The translations under genes and the position numbers were made by a program. The notes below the pieces were generated by a model, which saw only the letters and a program-made list of their open reading frames with translations, was not told the DNA's origin and did not search any database. Positions 15,700 through 24,875 of a stretch of 64,000 nucleotides of DNA are shown here, piece after piece. Numbering within the stretch: the first letter of the stretch is position 1; each line of letters opens with the position of its first letter. The DNA is from Candidatus Woesearchaeota archaeon (GTDB taxonomy: Archaea; Nanobdellota; Nanobdellia; Woesearchaeales; JACJVW01): the NCBI GenBank assembly GCA_020637435.1, contig JACJVW010000001.1, positions 62,001-126,000 of the forward strand, given 5' to 3'.

Positions 15700-16973
15700 A
15701 ATTAAAACCATATCCTGAGTTGAAAGATTCTGGTTCTGAAAGAATCGGTTATATACCGATTCATTGGAAAGCAAAGAAACTCAAGTTCTTCGCAAAGATC
15801 TGCAATGGTCAAGATCAAAAAGATGTGGTTGATGATGATGGTAAATTCCCAATCTTAGGTACCGGAGGTGAATTTGGTAGAAGCAATCACTATCTATATC
15901 ACAAACCTTCAGTGCTCCTTGGCAGAAAAGGCACTATAGATAATCCTTTGTATGTGAATACAAAATTTTGGACAGTCGATACCTTATTCTTTACCAAAAT
16001 CAACCAGAATGTATTTCCAAAGTACTTCTACTATTCATGTAGAACATTACCTTTCCAAAAATACGCTACAAGTACTGCAGTACCTAGCATGACTCAAGAA
16101 GTGTTGAATGCAATAGAGTTAGTTGAACCCCCTTTTGAAGAACAAAAAGTAATATCCAAGTTTCTGGACATAAGAACAGAACAAATTAATGACCTCATCG
16201 AAAAAAACAAGCAACTCATAGAGCTCGAGAAAGAAAAGCGCGCTGCTCTTATCAATCATGTTGTGACCAAGGGTCTTGATTCCAATGTCAAGATGAAGGA
16301 TTCTGGTATTGATTGGATTGGGGAGATTCCTGAACATTGGGAAATTATGAGAATCAAATTTTTGCTGCATACAGCAAGAAATAGTCTAAAAACAGGCCCC
16401 TTCGGAAGTCAATTAACTAGCAAAGATATGGAAGGGAACGAGTTTAAGGTATATAATCAAAGAAATGTACTTGATAAAAATCAGGAAAAAGGAGAGAATT
16501 ATGTATCTGAGAAAAAATTCAAAGAATTAGTTGGCTTTACAACCGGTCCAGGTGACATACTTGTTACTACAAGAGGAACTATAGGTAAATGCTTTAAGTT
16601 GAATAATAAAGCTCAAATAGGTATTTTACATCCTTGTCTGATGAAATTGAGAGTTAATTCAAAGTTAATGCTCGATGATTATATTGTAGACCTGATAGAA
16701 GAAACGGAAATATCAAAGATTCAATTTTTCCTTCAAAGTAATGCAACCACAATAGAAGTTATTTATCAGGATAATCTAAAAGAACTGATTCTTCCAATCC
16801 CACCTATAAAAGAACAAGTAGCAATTCATAAACATATTACAAAGATAAACACCGTAACAAACAATAAAGTATCTAAAATAGCTTATAAACTTCAATTATT
16901 ACAAGAATACAAACAATCACTCATCCACCATGTGGTCACAGGTAAAGTAGATGTACGAGAGGTAGAGATATAA
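15696..16973 (+). CDS. hsdS: type I restriction specificity subunit HsdS
   Basis: The protein (425 aa) shows the two-fold HsdS layout. Target-recognition domain 1 begins at LKDSGSERIGYIPIHWKAKK and domain 2 at MKDSGIDWIGEIPEHWE (about residue 203). Each is followed by the conserved helical spacer that starts with an EPPFEEQKVI- or IPPIKEQVAI-type segment. It selects the bipartite DNA target for HsdM and HsdR. It overlaps the PIN gene by 4 nt and shares one base with the next gene. I see no invertible repeat pair around it. Confidence 0.93.
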   Translation: MKLKPYPELKDSGSERIGYIPIHWKAKKLKFFAKICNGQDQKDVVDDDGKFPILGTGGEFGRSNHYLYHKPSVLLGRKGTIDNPLYVNTKFWTVDTLFFTKINQNVFPKYFYYSCRTLPFQKYATSTAVPSMTQEVLNAIELVEPPFEEQKVISKFLDIRTEQINDLIEKNKQLIELEKEKRAALINHVVTKGLDSNVKMKDSGIDWIGEIPEHWEIMRIKFLLHTARNSLKTGPFGSQLTSKDMEGNEFKVYNQRNVLDKNQEKGENYVSEKKFKELVGFTTGPGDILVTTRGTIGKCFKLNNKAQIGILHPCLMKLRVNSKLMLDDYIVDLIEETEISKIQFFLQSNATTIEVIYQDNLKELILPIPPIKEQVAIHKHITKINTVTNNKVSKIAYKLQLLQEYKQSLIHHVVTGKVDVREVEI

Positions 16974-19060
16974 TGGAAGCAAAAGAAGTTAATTTTCTAA
17001 GATTCTTGAATGCACCTAAACAATTGGTCATCCCAATCTATCAAAGAACTTATAGTTGGAAAGAAAAAGAATGCAAACAATTATGGAAAGATATTCTCAG
17101 AGCTGGTTCTGATGATGCCATCTCCGGACATTTCATAGGATCAGTGGTATATGTAGAAAAAGGATTATATCAGGTCTCATCATTACCTAAATTATTAACA
17201 ATCGATGGACAGCAAAGATTGACTACAATAACCCTTCTTATAGCAGCTTTATGCAAGTACATCAAGGAGAGCTCAACAGAAAGTGAAATAAATCCGGATA
17301 AACTTTTGAATTACTATTTAGTTAATTCTAATGAAGATGATGAAGACAAGTATAAACTTAGCCTTACAAAAAGCGATAAAACCAGCTTGTACAAAGTTAT
17401 TGATGGACTGGAACTAAAGGATGATGATTCTCAGCGCATATCAGAGAACTACAATTTCTTTCTTGAACAGATCTCTGAAAAAAACCTTGATACTCTCTAC
17501 AAGGGTATCTCAAAACTCATAATTATTGATGTATCCTTAGATAGAGAGAAGGATAATCCTCAGTTGATATTTGAAAGCCTAAATTCAACAGGATTAGAAC
17601 TCACAGAAGCAGACCTTATAAGGAATTACATATTGATGGGTCTCGAGAAATCAGAGCAAGAGGAACTTTACAATAATTACTGGTTTGACATGGAGAAAGA
17701 CTTTAGACAGTCAGAATTCGATGATGAATTTGATTACTTTGTAAGAGCGTACCTAGTTATGAAAGAGAATAAGATTCCTAAATTTGGTGAAATCTATGAT
17801 TCATTCAAAACCTATTCTAAAGGTTATAAATCTATCAAGAAATTGGTAGAGGACCTATCAATGTATGCAAAATACTACATCAACTTTTCATTGGAGAAAG
17901 AACCTGATGTTGAGGTCAGATCAGCATTCAAAGATATCAATGAACTAAAAGTTAATGTCTCGTATCCATTTATTCTAAGTATTTATAGTGACTACAAAAA
18001 TGAAATCATCAACAAAGAAACTCTAATTGAGATCCTTCGTTTGATTGAGAGTTATGTATTCCGGAGAGCAATTTGTGGTGTTCCCACAAATTCCCTTAAT
18101 AAAACCTTTTCAACTCTTTACAAAAAGATTGACAAGGAGAATTATCTCGAAAGCATACAAGCAACCCTTATGTTACAAGATTCTTACAGAAGGCTACCTG
18201 ATAATATTGAATTTGATAAAGAGTTCCGCATTAAGGATGTCTATAATTTCAGAACCAGAAACTATATACTAAAAAAACTTGAGAACCATAATAGAAAAGA
18301 AGTAGTAGATGTGGAATCATATACAATTGAGCATATTATGCCTCAAAATCCAAATCTGTCTGAAGCTTGGAAAAAAGATCTTGGAAATGAATGGAAAGAA
18401 GTACAAAAAAACTACCTTCATACACTTGGGAACCTTACACTGACAGGATATAATTCAGAATTGAGTGACAAACCTTTCTTGGAAAAAAGAGATATGGAAG
18501 GTGGTTTTAGAGATAGTCCTATCAGAATGAATAGGTATCTTGCAGACTTAGATACTTGGAATGAAACTACTATCCTTGAACGAGCAAAAGAGCTTATAAA
18601 TTTAGCTATGGAAATATGGAGATATCCTCAATTGTCTCAGGAGACCCTTGATAAGTACAAAGAAGAGGAAGAAGAAGAGGATAAACAATCTTATGGTTTG
18701 GACGATCACGAACATGTTCGTGAAGGCGAACCTATGCATGAGTTGTTTTATGCACTAAGAAAGAGATTACTCAATATTAATTCAAGTGTAAAAGAAGAAC
18801 CTCAAAAAGTATACATAGCATATAAATCTAGCACCAACTTTGTTGATATCATAGCTCAAAAGAATTCCCTGAGATTATCACTGAATATACCATATGAACA
18901 AATAAATGATCCTGAGAATAGGTGCAAAGATGTATCAGGCAAGGGAAGATGGGGGAATGGCAAAACCGAACTAAAAATAACATCGCATCAAGATCTTGAT
19001 TATGCTCTTTTTACTGCTAAACAGGCTTTTGATAAAGTGGAGGATGAAGATGCAAACTGA
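16973..19060 (+). CDS. GmrSD-like nuclease (DUF262 + DUF1524)
   Basis: The 695-aa protein has the DUF262 ParB/Srx-like motifs IPIYQRTYSWKEKE (near residue 21) and TIDGQQRLTT (about 81-90), then FESLNSTGLELTEADLIRNY. A DUF1524 His-Me finger nuclease follows with EHIMPQNP at about 452 and LGNLTLTGYN. The C-terminal part (about 590-695) resembles a DUF5655-type domain. GmrSD enzymes hydrolyse nucleotides and cut modified, for example glucosylated, DNA. It lies between hsdS and hsdR with overlaps on both sides. It thus pairs a type IV restriction activity with the type I system. Confidence 0.85.
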   Translation: MEAKEVNFLRFLNAPKQLVIPIYQRTYSWKEKECKQLWKDILRAGSDDAISGHFIGSVVYVEKGLYQVSSLPKLLTIDGQQRLTTITLLIAALCKYIKESSTESEINPDKLLNYYLVNSNEDDEDKYKLSLTKSDKTSLYKVIDGLELKDDDSQRISENYNFFLEQISEKNLDTLYKGISKLIIIDVSLDREKDNPQLIFESLNSTGLELTEADLIRNYILMGLEKSEQEELYNNYWFDMEKDFRQSEFDDEFDYFVRAYLVMKENKIPKFGEIYDSFKTYSKGYKSIKKLVEDLSMYAKYYINFSLEKEPDVEVRSAFKDINELKVNVSYPFILSIYSDYKNEIINKETLIEILRLIESYVFRRAICGVPTNSLNKTFSTLYKKIDKENYLESIQATLMLQDSYRRLPDNIEFDKEFRIKDVYNFRTRNYILKKLENHNRKEVVDVESYTIEHIMPQNPNLSEAWKKDLGNEWKEVQKNYLHTLGNLTLTGYNSELSDKPFLEKRDMEGGFRDSPIRMNRYLADLDTWNETTILERAKELINLAMEIWRYPQLSQETLDKYKEEEEEEDKQSYGLDDHEHVREGEPMHELFYALRKRLLNINSSVKEEPQKVYIAYKSSTNFVDIIAQKNSLRLSLNIPYEQINDPENRCKDVSGKGRWGNGKTELKITSHQDLDYALFTAKQAFDKVEDEDAN

Positions 19061-22004
19061 TACATCTGAAAGAGGATTCCAGAATGACATAATCGCCCAC
19101 CTTGTAGCACATGGCTATCATAAGCGAGGCACAGAGACCTTCCACAAAGCATCTTGTATTGATCCTGAACTTGCGCTCAAGTTTGTACAGGATACACAGC
19201 CAAAGGAATGGAAGCGTTTCAAGCAAGTATACAGCGAAGATACTGAAAAGAAATTCCTGATCAAATTGGTAAAGGAACTAAATAACAAGGGAACTATCCA
19301 CATTCTCAGACATGGCTTCAAAGATGTTGGAACTACATTCCGATTATTCTATCCAAAACCCAATAACAAGAAGAATCCGGATCTTTTTGATAAATATGAT
19401 AAAAACTTGTTCTCAGTTATCGAAGAGTTAGAATATGAGAATAGAGAAAGGGGAAATAGAATAGATCTTGTTGTCTTCATAAATGGCCTTCCTGTACTTA
19501 CCATTGAACTAAAAGATACCTTCTCTCAAGGAGTAGAGAGGGCAATTACACAATACAGAACCACTAGAGACCCTCGAGAGACCATCTTTCAACGATGCTT
19601 AGTTCATTTTGCTGTAAGTGATGAGAAAGTATTCATGTCTACGAGACTCGATGGAGAGAAAACTCGTTTTCTTCCATTCAACAAAGGTCTTGTTAATCCC
19701 CAACCACTAAGTCCAAATGATTATCAGACATCATACCTCTATCAAGAGATTTTACAGAAAGACCAACTCTCCCGTTTATTCTCAAATTTCATATACCTTG
19801 AGAAAAGCGATAACGATTTACCCATATTCCCTAGATACCACCAGCTTGACTGTGTTAATAAGCTGATGAGAGAGGCTACACCAGGTACAAATTACCTTGT
19901 ACAGCACAGTGCGGGATCTGGAAAGACTAAAACCATAGCATGGCTCTCTCACGGACTAATAACCAAATTTAATCGACTAGATAACAGAGTCTATGATATA
20001 GTCATAGTGGTCTCTGATAGAAAAGTAATTGATAAGCAACTTCAGGAACAAGTCCAACAGATAGAAAAGAGAAAGGGCATAGTTGATAAAATTGAGAAAA
20101 ACTCTGACCAATTAAAGGAGGCCCTTAAATCCGGTAGTAATATAGTGGTGACAACCATTCAGAAGTTTCCTTTTATACTTGATGAGATGGGCAATCTCCC
20201 AAAAAGGAACTATGCTGTAATTATAGATGAAGCTCATTCTTCTCAGACAGGTACCATGGCCAAGAAAATGAAAAGAGTTTTGGCCACAAACAGCCTAAAT
20301 GAAGCAGAGACGCTGGACAATGAAGATCAAGATGAGATTGACGAAGAGATTCTAAGAGAAATTGAATCCTCCAGAAGGCTCAAGAATGTCAGTTTCTTTG
20401 CTTTCACTGCTACTCCAAAGAACAAGACTTTAGAGACATTTGGTGTAGAGGGTGAAGATGGCAAATTCTATTCCTATCATCTATATTCAATGAAGCAAGC
20501 TATTGATGAAGGATTCATCCTTGATGTGCTAAAACACTATCTCCCTTACGAGACTTATTTCAAACTAGCTAAAAAAATACAGGATGATCCTGAGTATGAT
20601 GATAAAAAAGCCAGAAAACTCCTACGAAACTATGTAGAAGTCCACCCTGCTGCAATTGATAAGAAAACCGATATTATGCTTAGCCATTTTATGAATTCTA
20701 CAATCAATAAGATTGATGGTAAGGGTAAAGCAATGATAGTTACGAGATCTCGACTTCATGCTGTACTCTATAAAAGAGCGTTTGACAAAGCGATTAAAGC
20801 AGCAGGCTATAGCATAAAAACGCTGGTTGCCTTCACAGGAAAGGTAGAGTATCCTAAAGAGTCAGGAAAGGTTTATACAGAAGATAGCATGAACGGCCTT
20901 CCATCAAAGAAATCTATAAGAAAAGCCTTTAATGAAGATGATTATAAGGTACTTATAGTCGCAAATAAATTCCAGACAGGATTTGATCAGCCACTTCTCC
21001 ATACGATGTATGTTGATAAAGTTCTTAATGGTGTAACAGCAGTACAAACATTAAGTAGAGTTAACCGTATTCACCCACCACACAAGAATGACACGCTAAT
21101 AATTGACTTTGCTAATAAAACAGAAGTCATCCAAAAATCATTCAAACCCTATTATGAGGCCTCATTCCTTAAAGAAAGGACAGATTACAAGAAACTCTAT
21201 GATCTACAGGAAAAGGCTCTTGAGTTCTACATATATGATGAATCGGAAATTGAGACCTTTGTTAAGAAACTAAGAAGAAATGTTCATCAGACCGAACTCC
21301 ATCGTATTCTGAATCCTATGGTAGATATTTTTAGGAACAAAACAAAGAAACAACAAGTAGAGTTCAAGAAGACTCTCAGAAGATTCCAAAATATTTACTC
21401 CTTTTTATCACAAATTATGCCATTTCCTGATGTTCAGCTGGAAAAAACATTTATTTTCCACAAATATTTACTGAAAAAACTACCTACCATTAACGATCCG
21501 CTTCCTTTCAATGTATTGGAAGATGTGGACATGGATAGTTACAAGATTGCTACCAAGGGAAAGAGAGGCATACAACTAGTCGCTGAAGGTGAACTAAAAC
21601 CCATCTCTGCAACAGTAGGAGAATTTCACCAAGAACACATGCAGAAACTATCTCTCATAATTAAAGAGCTAAATGATGCTTTCGGTACAGATTTTACTGA
21701 AGATGATAGAGTGTTCTTAACAAGAGTTAAAGACAATCTTTCTGAAAACAAGGATCTTATGAACAAGTTTGAGCATAATTCAAGACAGAATGTTAAAGCT
21801 GTATTTGATGGCTATTTTGAAGAGGAGATGACCAAACTTCTTAACAGTAATTTGAAGTTTTACAAGAGAATTGTGGATAATGACAAACTGAGAAAGAGGC
21901 TAAAAAGTTCATTATTTGAGCTAGTGTACGAAGATTTCTCCAAATCAAAGATCAATTATAAGAAAGACAACCTATCGATTGATCATAAAAAGAAAAAGAC
22001 ATAA
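19050..22004 (+). CDS. hsdR: type I restriction endonuclease subunit HsdR
   Basis: I take ATG 19050, 6 nt after ggagg (19039-19043), giving 984 aa; the frame is open further upstream but that part overlaps the previous gene. The N-terminal nuclease has RIDLVVFINGLPVLTIELK (PD-ExK, about 137-155), followed by the helicase motor with HSAGSGKTK (Walker A, about 285-293), IIDEAHSSQ (about 391) and the GFDQPL...QTLSRVNR helicase motifs. It translocates and cuts unmodified DNA. It ends the operon that starts at 11431. Confidence 0.95.
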   Translation: MQTDTSERGFQNDIIAHLVAHGYHKRGTETFHKASCIDPELALKFVQDTQPKEWKRFKQVYSEDTEKKFLIKLVKELNNKGTIHILRHGFKDVGTTFRLFYPKPNNKKNPDLFDKYDKNLFSVIEELEYENRERGNRIDLVVFINGLPVLTIELKDTFSQGVERAITQYRTTRDPRETIFQRCLVHFAVSDEKVFMSTRLDGEKTRFLPFNKGLVNPQPLSPNDYQTSYLYQEILQKDQLSRLFSNFIYLEKSDNDLPIFPRYHQLDCVNKLMREATPGTNYLVQHSAGSGKTKTIAWLSHGLITKFNRLDNRVYDIVIVVSDRKVIDKQLQEQVQQIEKRKGIVDKIEKNSDQLKEALKSGSNIVVTTIQKFPFILDEMGNLPKRNYAVIIDEAHSSQTGTMAKKMKRVLATNSLNEAETLDNEDQDEIDEEILREIESSRRLKNVSFFAFTATPKNKTLETFGVEGEDGKFYSYHLYSMKQAIDEGFILDVLKHYLPYETYFKLAKKIQDDPEYDDKKARKLLRNYVEVHPAAIDKKTDIMLSHFMNSTINKIDGKGKAMIVTRSRLHAVLYKRAFDKAIKAAGYSIKTLVAFTGKVEYPKESGKVYTEDSMNGLPSKKSIRKAFNEDDYKVLIVANKFQTGFDQPLLHTMYVDKVLNGVTAVQTLSRVNRIHPPHKNDTLIIDFANKTEVIQKSFKPYYEASFLKERTDYKKLYDLQEKALEFYIYDESEIETFVKKLRRNVHQTELHRILNPMVDIFRNKTKKQQVEFKKTLRRFQNIYSFLSQIMPFPDVQLEKTFIFHKYLLKKLPTINDPLPFNVLEDVDMDSYKIATKGKRGIQLVAEGELKPISATVGEFHQEHMQKLSLIIKELNDAFGTDFTEDDRVFLTRVKDNLSENKDLMNKFEHNSRQNVKAVFDGYFEEEMTKLLNSNLKFYKRIVDNDKLRKRLKSSLFELVYEDFSKSKINYKKDNLSIDHKKKKT

Positions 22005-22049
22005 CATACAATAGAAAAGTATATCTATTTCCATTCTTTTATTTTTTGC

Positions 22050-22499
22050 ATGACTTCTCTCACAGATGATATCGCAGAAATCAAGTCTATAGGGTACGGA
22101 AAAGATCCCCTCAGAACCATTGTGTATAGATCAGATACTCAAGGAAAACCAATTAGTCATCAACGACTATACAAAAAGACATATTTCTTGATGAAAAAAA
22201 TAAAACAACATGTTGAGCAATTCTATTTTAGACACATGACAGCAAAAGGCCCTATCCGCAAACTATCAGCAAAGCAATTAGCAAAAGATTTAGGAAGCAA
22301 TGAAGCTACAATAAGAAATACAATTCTTAAAATGAGTGCTATGCGATACATAATGATTCTTGAAGATGGTAAGTGGAAATATGAACATAAAAGTCCGCTT
22401 CTTATTATGCAACAAAAACCAAAGTATACTGACCGGAGATACTGGGGAAGGAAGACTCCAGTTTATGTGTACCCATATCAGACCAGATTCATCGAATAA
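22050..22499 (+). CDS. small protein with a winged-helix-like region
   Basis: The protein has 149 aa. Residues 70-105 (SAKQLAKDLGSNEATIRNTI followed by LKMSAMRYI) look like a helix-turn-helix, and the ends are basic. It may be a DNA-binding regulator of the element. It stands alone, 46 nt after hsdR and before the recombinase, with no clear TATA box. I do not recognise the family. Confidence 0.55.
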   Translation: MTSLTDDIAEIKSIGYGKDPLRTIVYRSDTQGKPISHQRLYKKTYFLMKKIKQHVEQFYFRHMTAKGPIRKLSAKQLAKDLGSNEATIRNTILKMSAMRYIMILEDGKWKYEHKSPLLIMQQKPKYTDRRYWGRKTPVYVYPYQTRFIE

Positions 22500-22603
22500 T
22501 ACACTCACATCTATGCTGTAAATAGTACCTAAATAATCTATAAAAGTATTATATGATATAAATGATTAATTGACATAGAACCATTGGAGAAAATTAAGTA
22601 AAA

Positions 22604-23107
22604 GTGAAATATGCAATTTATTGTCGAGTAAGTACCTCTGAACAGCATACTGACAATCAAAGGATAAGATTGGAAGAATATGCTAAAAGGCAGGGATTCC
22701 TGTTTGAAACATATGTTGAAACTCAAAGTAGTCGAAAGACTAGACCCATAAAAGCTAATGTTCTAAACAAGTTAAGATTAAGGGAATATGATGGAGTGAT
22801 TATATGGAAACTGGATCGTTGGGCAAGGAGTCTTCAGGAGCTTACCTTGGAGATTGAAGAACTATACAAAAAAGGAATCAGTTTTATATCACTTAGTGAC
22901 AACATTGATTTAACTACTGCAACTGGACGACTTCAGTTCCAGATTTTAGGAGCATTTGCTGAGTTTGAAAGGAATCTCATTAGAGAGAGGACACTAGAAG
23001 GTTTAGCGAGAGCCAAGAAACAAGGCAAGCGTCTAGGTAGACCTAAAGGCAAGAAAGATAGCAAAGTTAGAAAGAAATCTGGATATCTTCTCAGGTATGC
23101 CAAATAA
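22604..23107 (+). CDS. serine recombinase (resolvase type)
   Basis: The GTG-started, 167-aa protein opens with MKYAIYCRVSTSEQ, where Ser10 is the catalytic residue of the resolvase family. It has KLDRWARSLQEL and AEFERNLIRERTLEGL, the other hallmark stretches. The C-terminus (GRPKGKKDSKVRKKSGYLL) is a short DNA-binding tail rather than a full HTH, as in several archaeal resolvases. It could resolve dimers or drive rearrangements of the element. It is convergent with the ATPase gene downstream. Confidence 0.88.
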   Translation: MKYAIYCRVSTSEQHTDNQRIRLEEYAKRQGFLFETYVETQSSRKTRPIKANVLNKLRLREYDGVIIWKLDRWARSLQELTLEIEELYKKGISFISLSDNIDLTTATGRLQFQILGAFAEFERNLIRERTLEGLARAKKQGKRLGRPKGKKDSKVRKKSGYLLRYAK

Positions 23108-23192
23108 TACCTCCCTGTTTATTCAACTCATTCTTTATAAAGAAACTAGGAAACAAATAATCGTCCGTTTAATTCTGAAAAGAATTATTTTT

Positions 23193-24863
23193 TCAAGTAA
23201 TAAATTGTAATATTTTCTTTAGAATTTTCTTTTCAGTTATTAAGTCTTTTCTACACCTATTACAAATGTCTTTTACCATCAATTCTCCGTGTGCTGCTTC
23301 ACGACGATAACAACGATTGACTATTTCCAATACATTAACTAAGTTTTCGTAATGGTGTTCATTTAAATCATCAATGATAGGAGTATCACAAAAAAGACTA
23401 TTGGGTAATCTATGAACTGTAGGATTAAATTGAAGCAACCTGCTATTTCCTGATAATCTTTGTAAAATACCCCTTAAATTAGAATTTGCTCGAAGGACAT
23501 GAGCCATAGTTCCTAGTTCAAGATGATTACTGCTCGAGTTTAAGAACCTCGCTAGATCACTATTAGGATGACCTGATTGGCACTCTTCCTCAATTATATT
23601 ATTTACATGAGTTGGATGTTCTTTAATTTTTTCAAATATTGAGATCTTAATCTGAGACTCAAATACTTTGCGATACTCATTTATTACTGAATCCCAGTCT
23701 ATCTCTGCTTCAGGATATTCACTATGATTTTCATAGGTTATTTCTGCAGTATACAAAATTTTCTTATTGTCAGAACTCAATAAATCCCATGAGCCCCCAA
23801 ACATACTTTTAAGGTATGCTTTAGCTCTATCTTCTTTTGTTATTAAGTAATCAGCTAATAGGGGTGAAGATAGTTTAACCTCCTCTTTCGCAACCAAACT
23901 CCCCCTCTTAATCAGTTCAACAACTTCCGGTGCGTTTGGATCGAGGTTTTCACTCCTAAGTGCATTTAATAATAATAGTTGCTGATTATTAGTAAGACTA
24001 TTCCACCAGTGATCCAAGTTCTGCTTAGCTTCCAACTGAACTTTCTCTTTTACCTTATCATCCAATTCTTTATTATTCTTTATGTAATAATAGGCGACAA
24101 TTTTCACAAGAACTGGGTGAGTACCAGAATACATTAATATTGACTTTGCATCTTCCTCATCTAATTCACATTTATCTCTTTTGGCCAGCTCTAATATCAT
24201 ACTTTTTGTGGAATCGTAATCCAGATTTCCAATAAATATCCTATCGAAATAGCTAAAAAAATCAGAAGTTGTTAGACTAGAGGGTACAAAATTTGTCATT
24301 GATTTAACTGAGGTTGTGATATACATGATGTATTGTGCAGTCTGAAGAGCCCGTAAAGCATCGAAAAAATTTAAATCTCTCAAGTCTAATGAATCTAACA
24401 TTTGAAACTCATCAAATATAACAACCAATTTAGTATTTAACTTATGTAAGGACCTACATATTCTTCTAAACTCAAGATCTTTTATTGAGTCTGAACACAG
24501 TAATTCCCTAATTTTGGCTATTAAATCTTGATATACTGAACCCTCCGTACCCTCTAACTCGGAAATGAGTAAATCAAGTATATTGAGATAAAAATCAGAC
24601 AAATTTCTTATACAACATAACTGCAAATCTACGATAAGAAAAAATCTTCTTGAAGAATCAAAGCCCAAACTATCATGTAAACTTTTCTTTGAGATGATAT
24701 TAATAAATGATGTCTTACCAATTCTTTTGTCACCAATTAGTTCGATGGATGTCGGATTAGATTCATACACAACTGATAAAACACTTCTAAGTAATTCTTG
24801 TCGACCAAAATAGTTATTATATGCCACTACCGGCATCTTCCAATCTTTGAAGTTGTTTTCCAT
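23193..24863 (-). CDS. STAND/archaeal-type AAA ATPase, partner of the FtsZ fusion
   Basis: The protein (556 aa) carries the Walker A loop GDKRIGKTS at 44-52 and Walker B VVIFDEFQML at about 147-156, followed by the TTSVKSM sensor-type strand. The order of motifs fits the archaeal ATPase/MNS branch of STAND NTPases. A winged helix-like region follows (about 270-340), and the last 200 residues are unknown. It lies 12 nt downstream of the FtsZ-ATPase fusion in the same operon, and the two N-terminal segments before Walker A are alike. It is a likely switch or effector subunit of the same system. Confidence 0.75.
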   Translation of the reverse strand: MENNFKDWKMPVVAYNNYFGRQELLRSVLSVVYESNPTSIELIGDKRIGKTSFINIISKKSLHDSLGFDSSRRFFLIVDLQLCCIRNLSDFYLNILDLLISELEGTEGSVYQDLIAKIRELLCSDSIKDLEFRRICRSLHKLNTKLVVIFDEFQMLDSLDLRDLNFFDALRALQTAQYIMYITTSVKSMTNFVPSSLTTSDFFSYFDRIFIGNLDYDSTKSMILELAKRDKCELDEEDAKSILMYSGTHPVLVKIVAYYYIKNNKELDDKVKEKVQLEAKQNLDHWWNSLTNNQQLLLLNALRSENLDPNAPEVVELIKRGSLVAKEEVKLSSPLLADYLITKEDRAKAYLKSMFGGSWDLLSSDNKKILYTAEITYENHSEYPEAEIDWDSVINEYRKVFESQIKISIFEKIKEHPTHVNNIIEEECQSGHPNSDLARFLNSSSNHLELGTMAHVLRANSNLRGILQRLSGNSRLLQFNPTVHRLPNSLFCDTPIIDDLNEHHYENLVNVLEIVNRCYRREAAHGELMVKDICNRCRKDLITEKKILKKILQFIT

Positions 24864-24875
24864 CCTAAATAAATA

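Noticed and set aside
15696..16973. Invertible HsdS (phase-variable specificity)
   Set aside because: I see no inverted repeats between two hsdS copies in the operon. The HsdS-like piece in the FtsZ fusion is too different in sequence to recombine.
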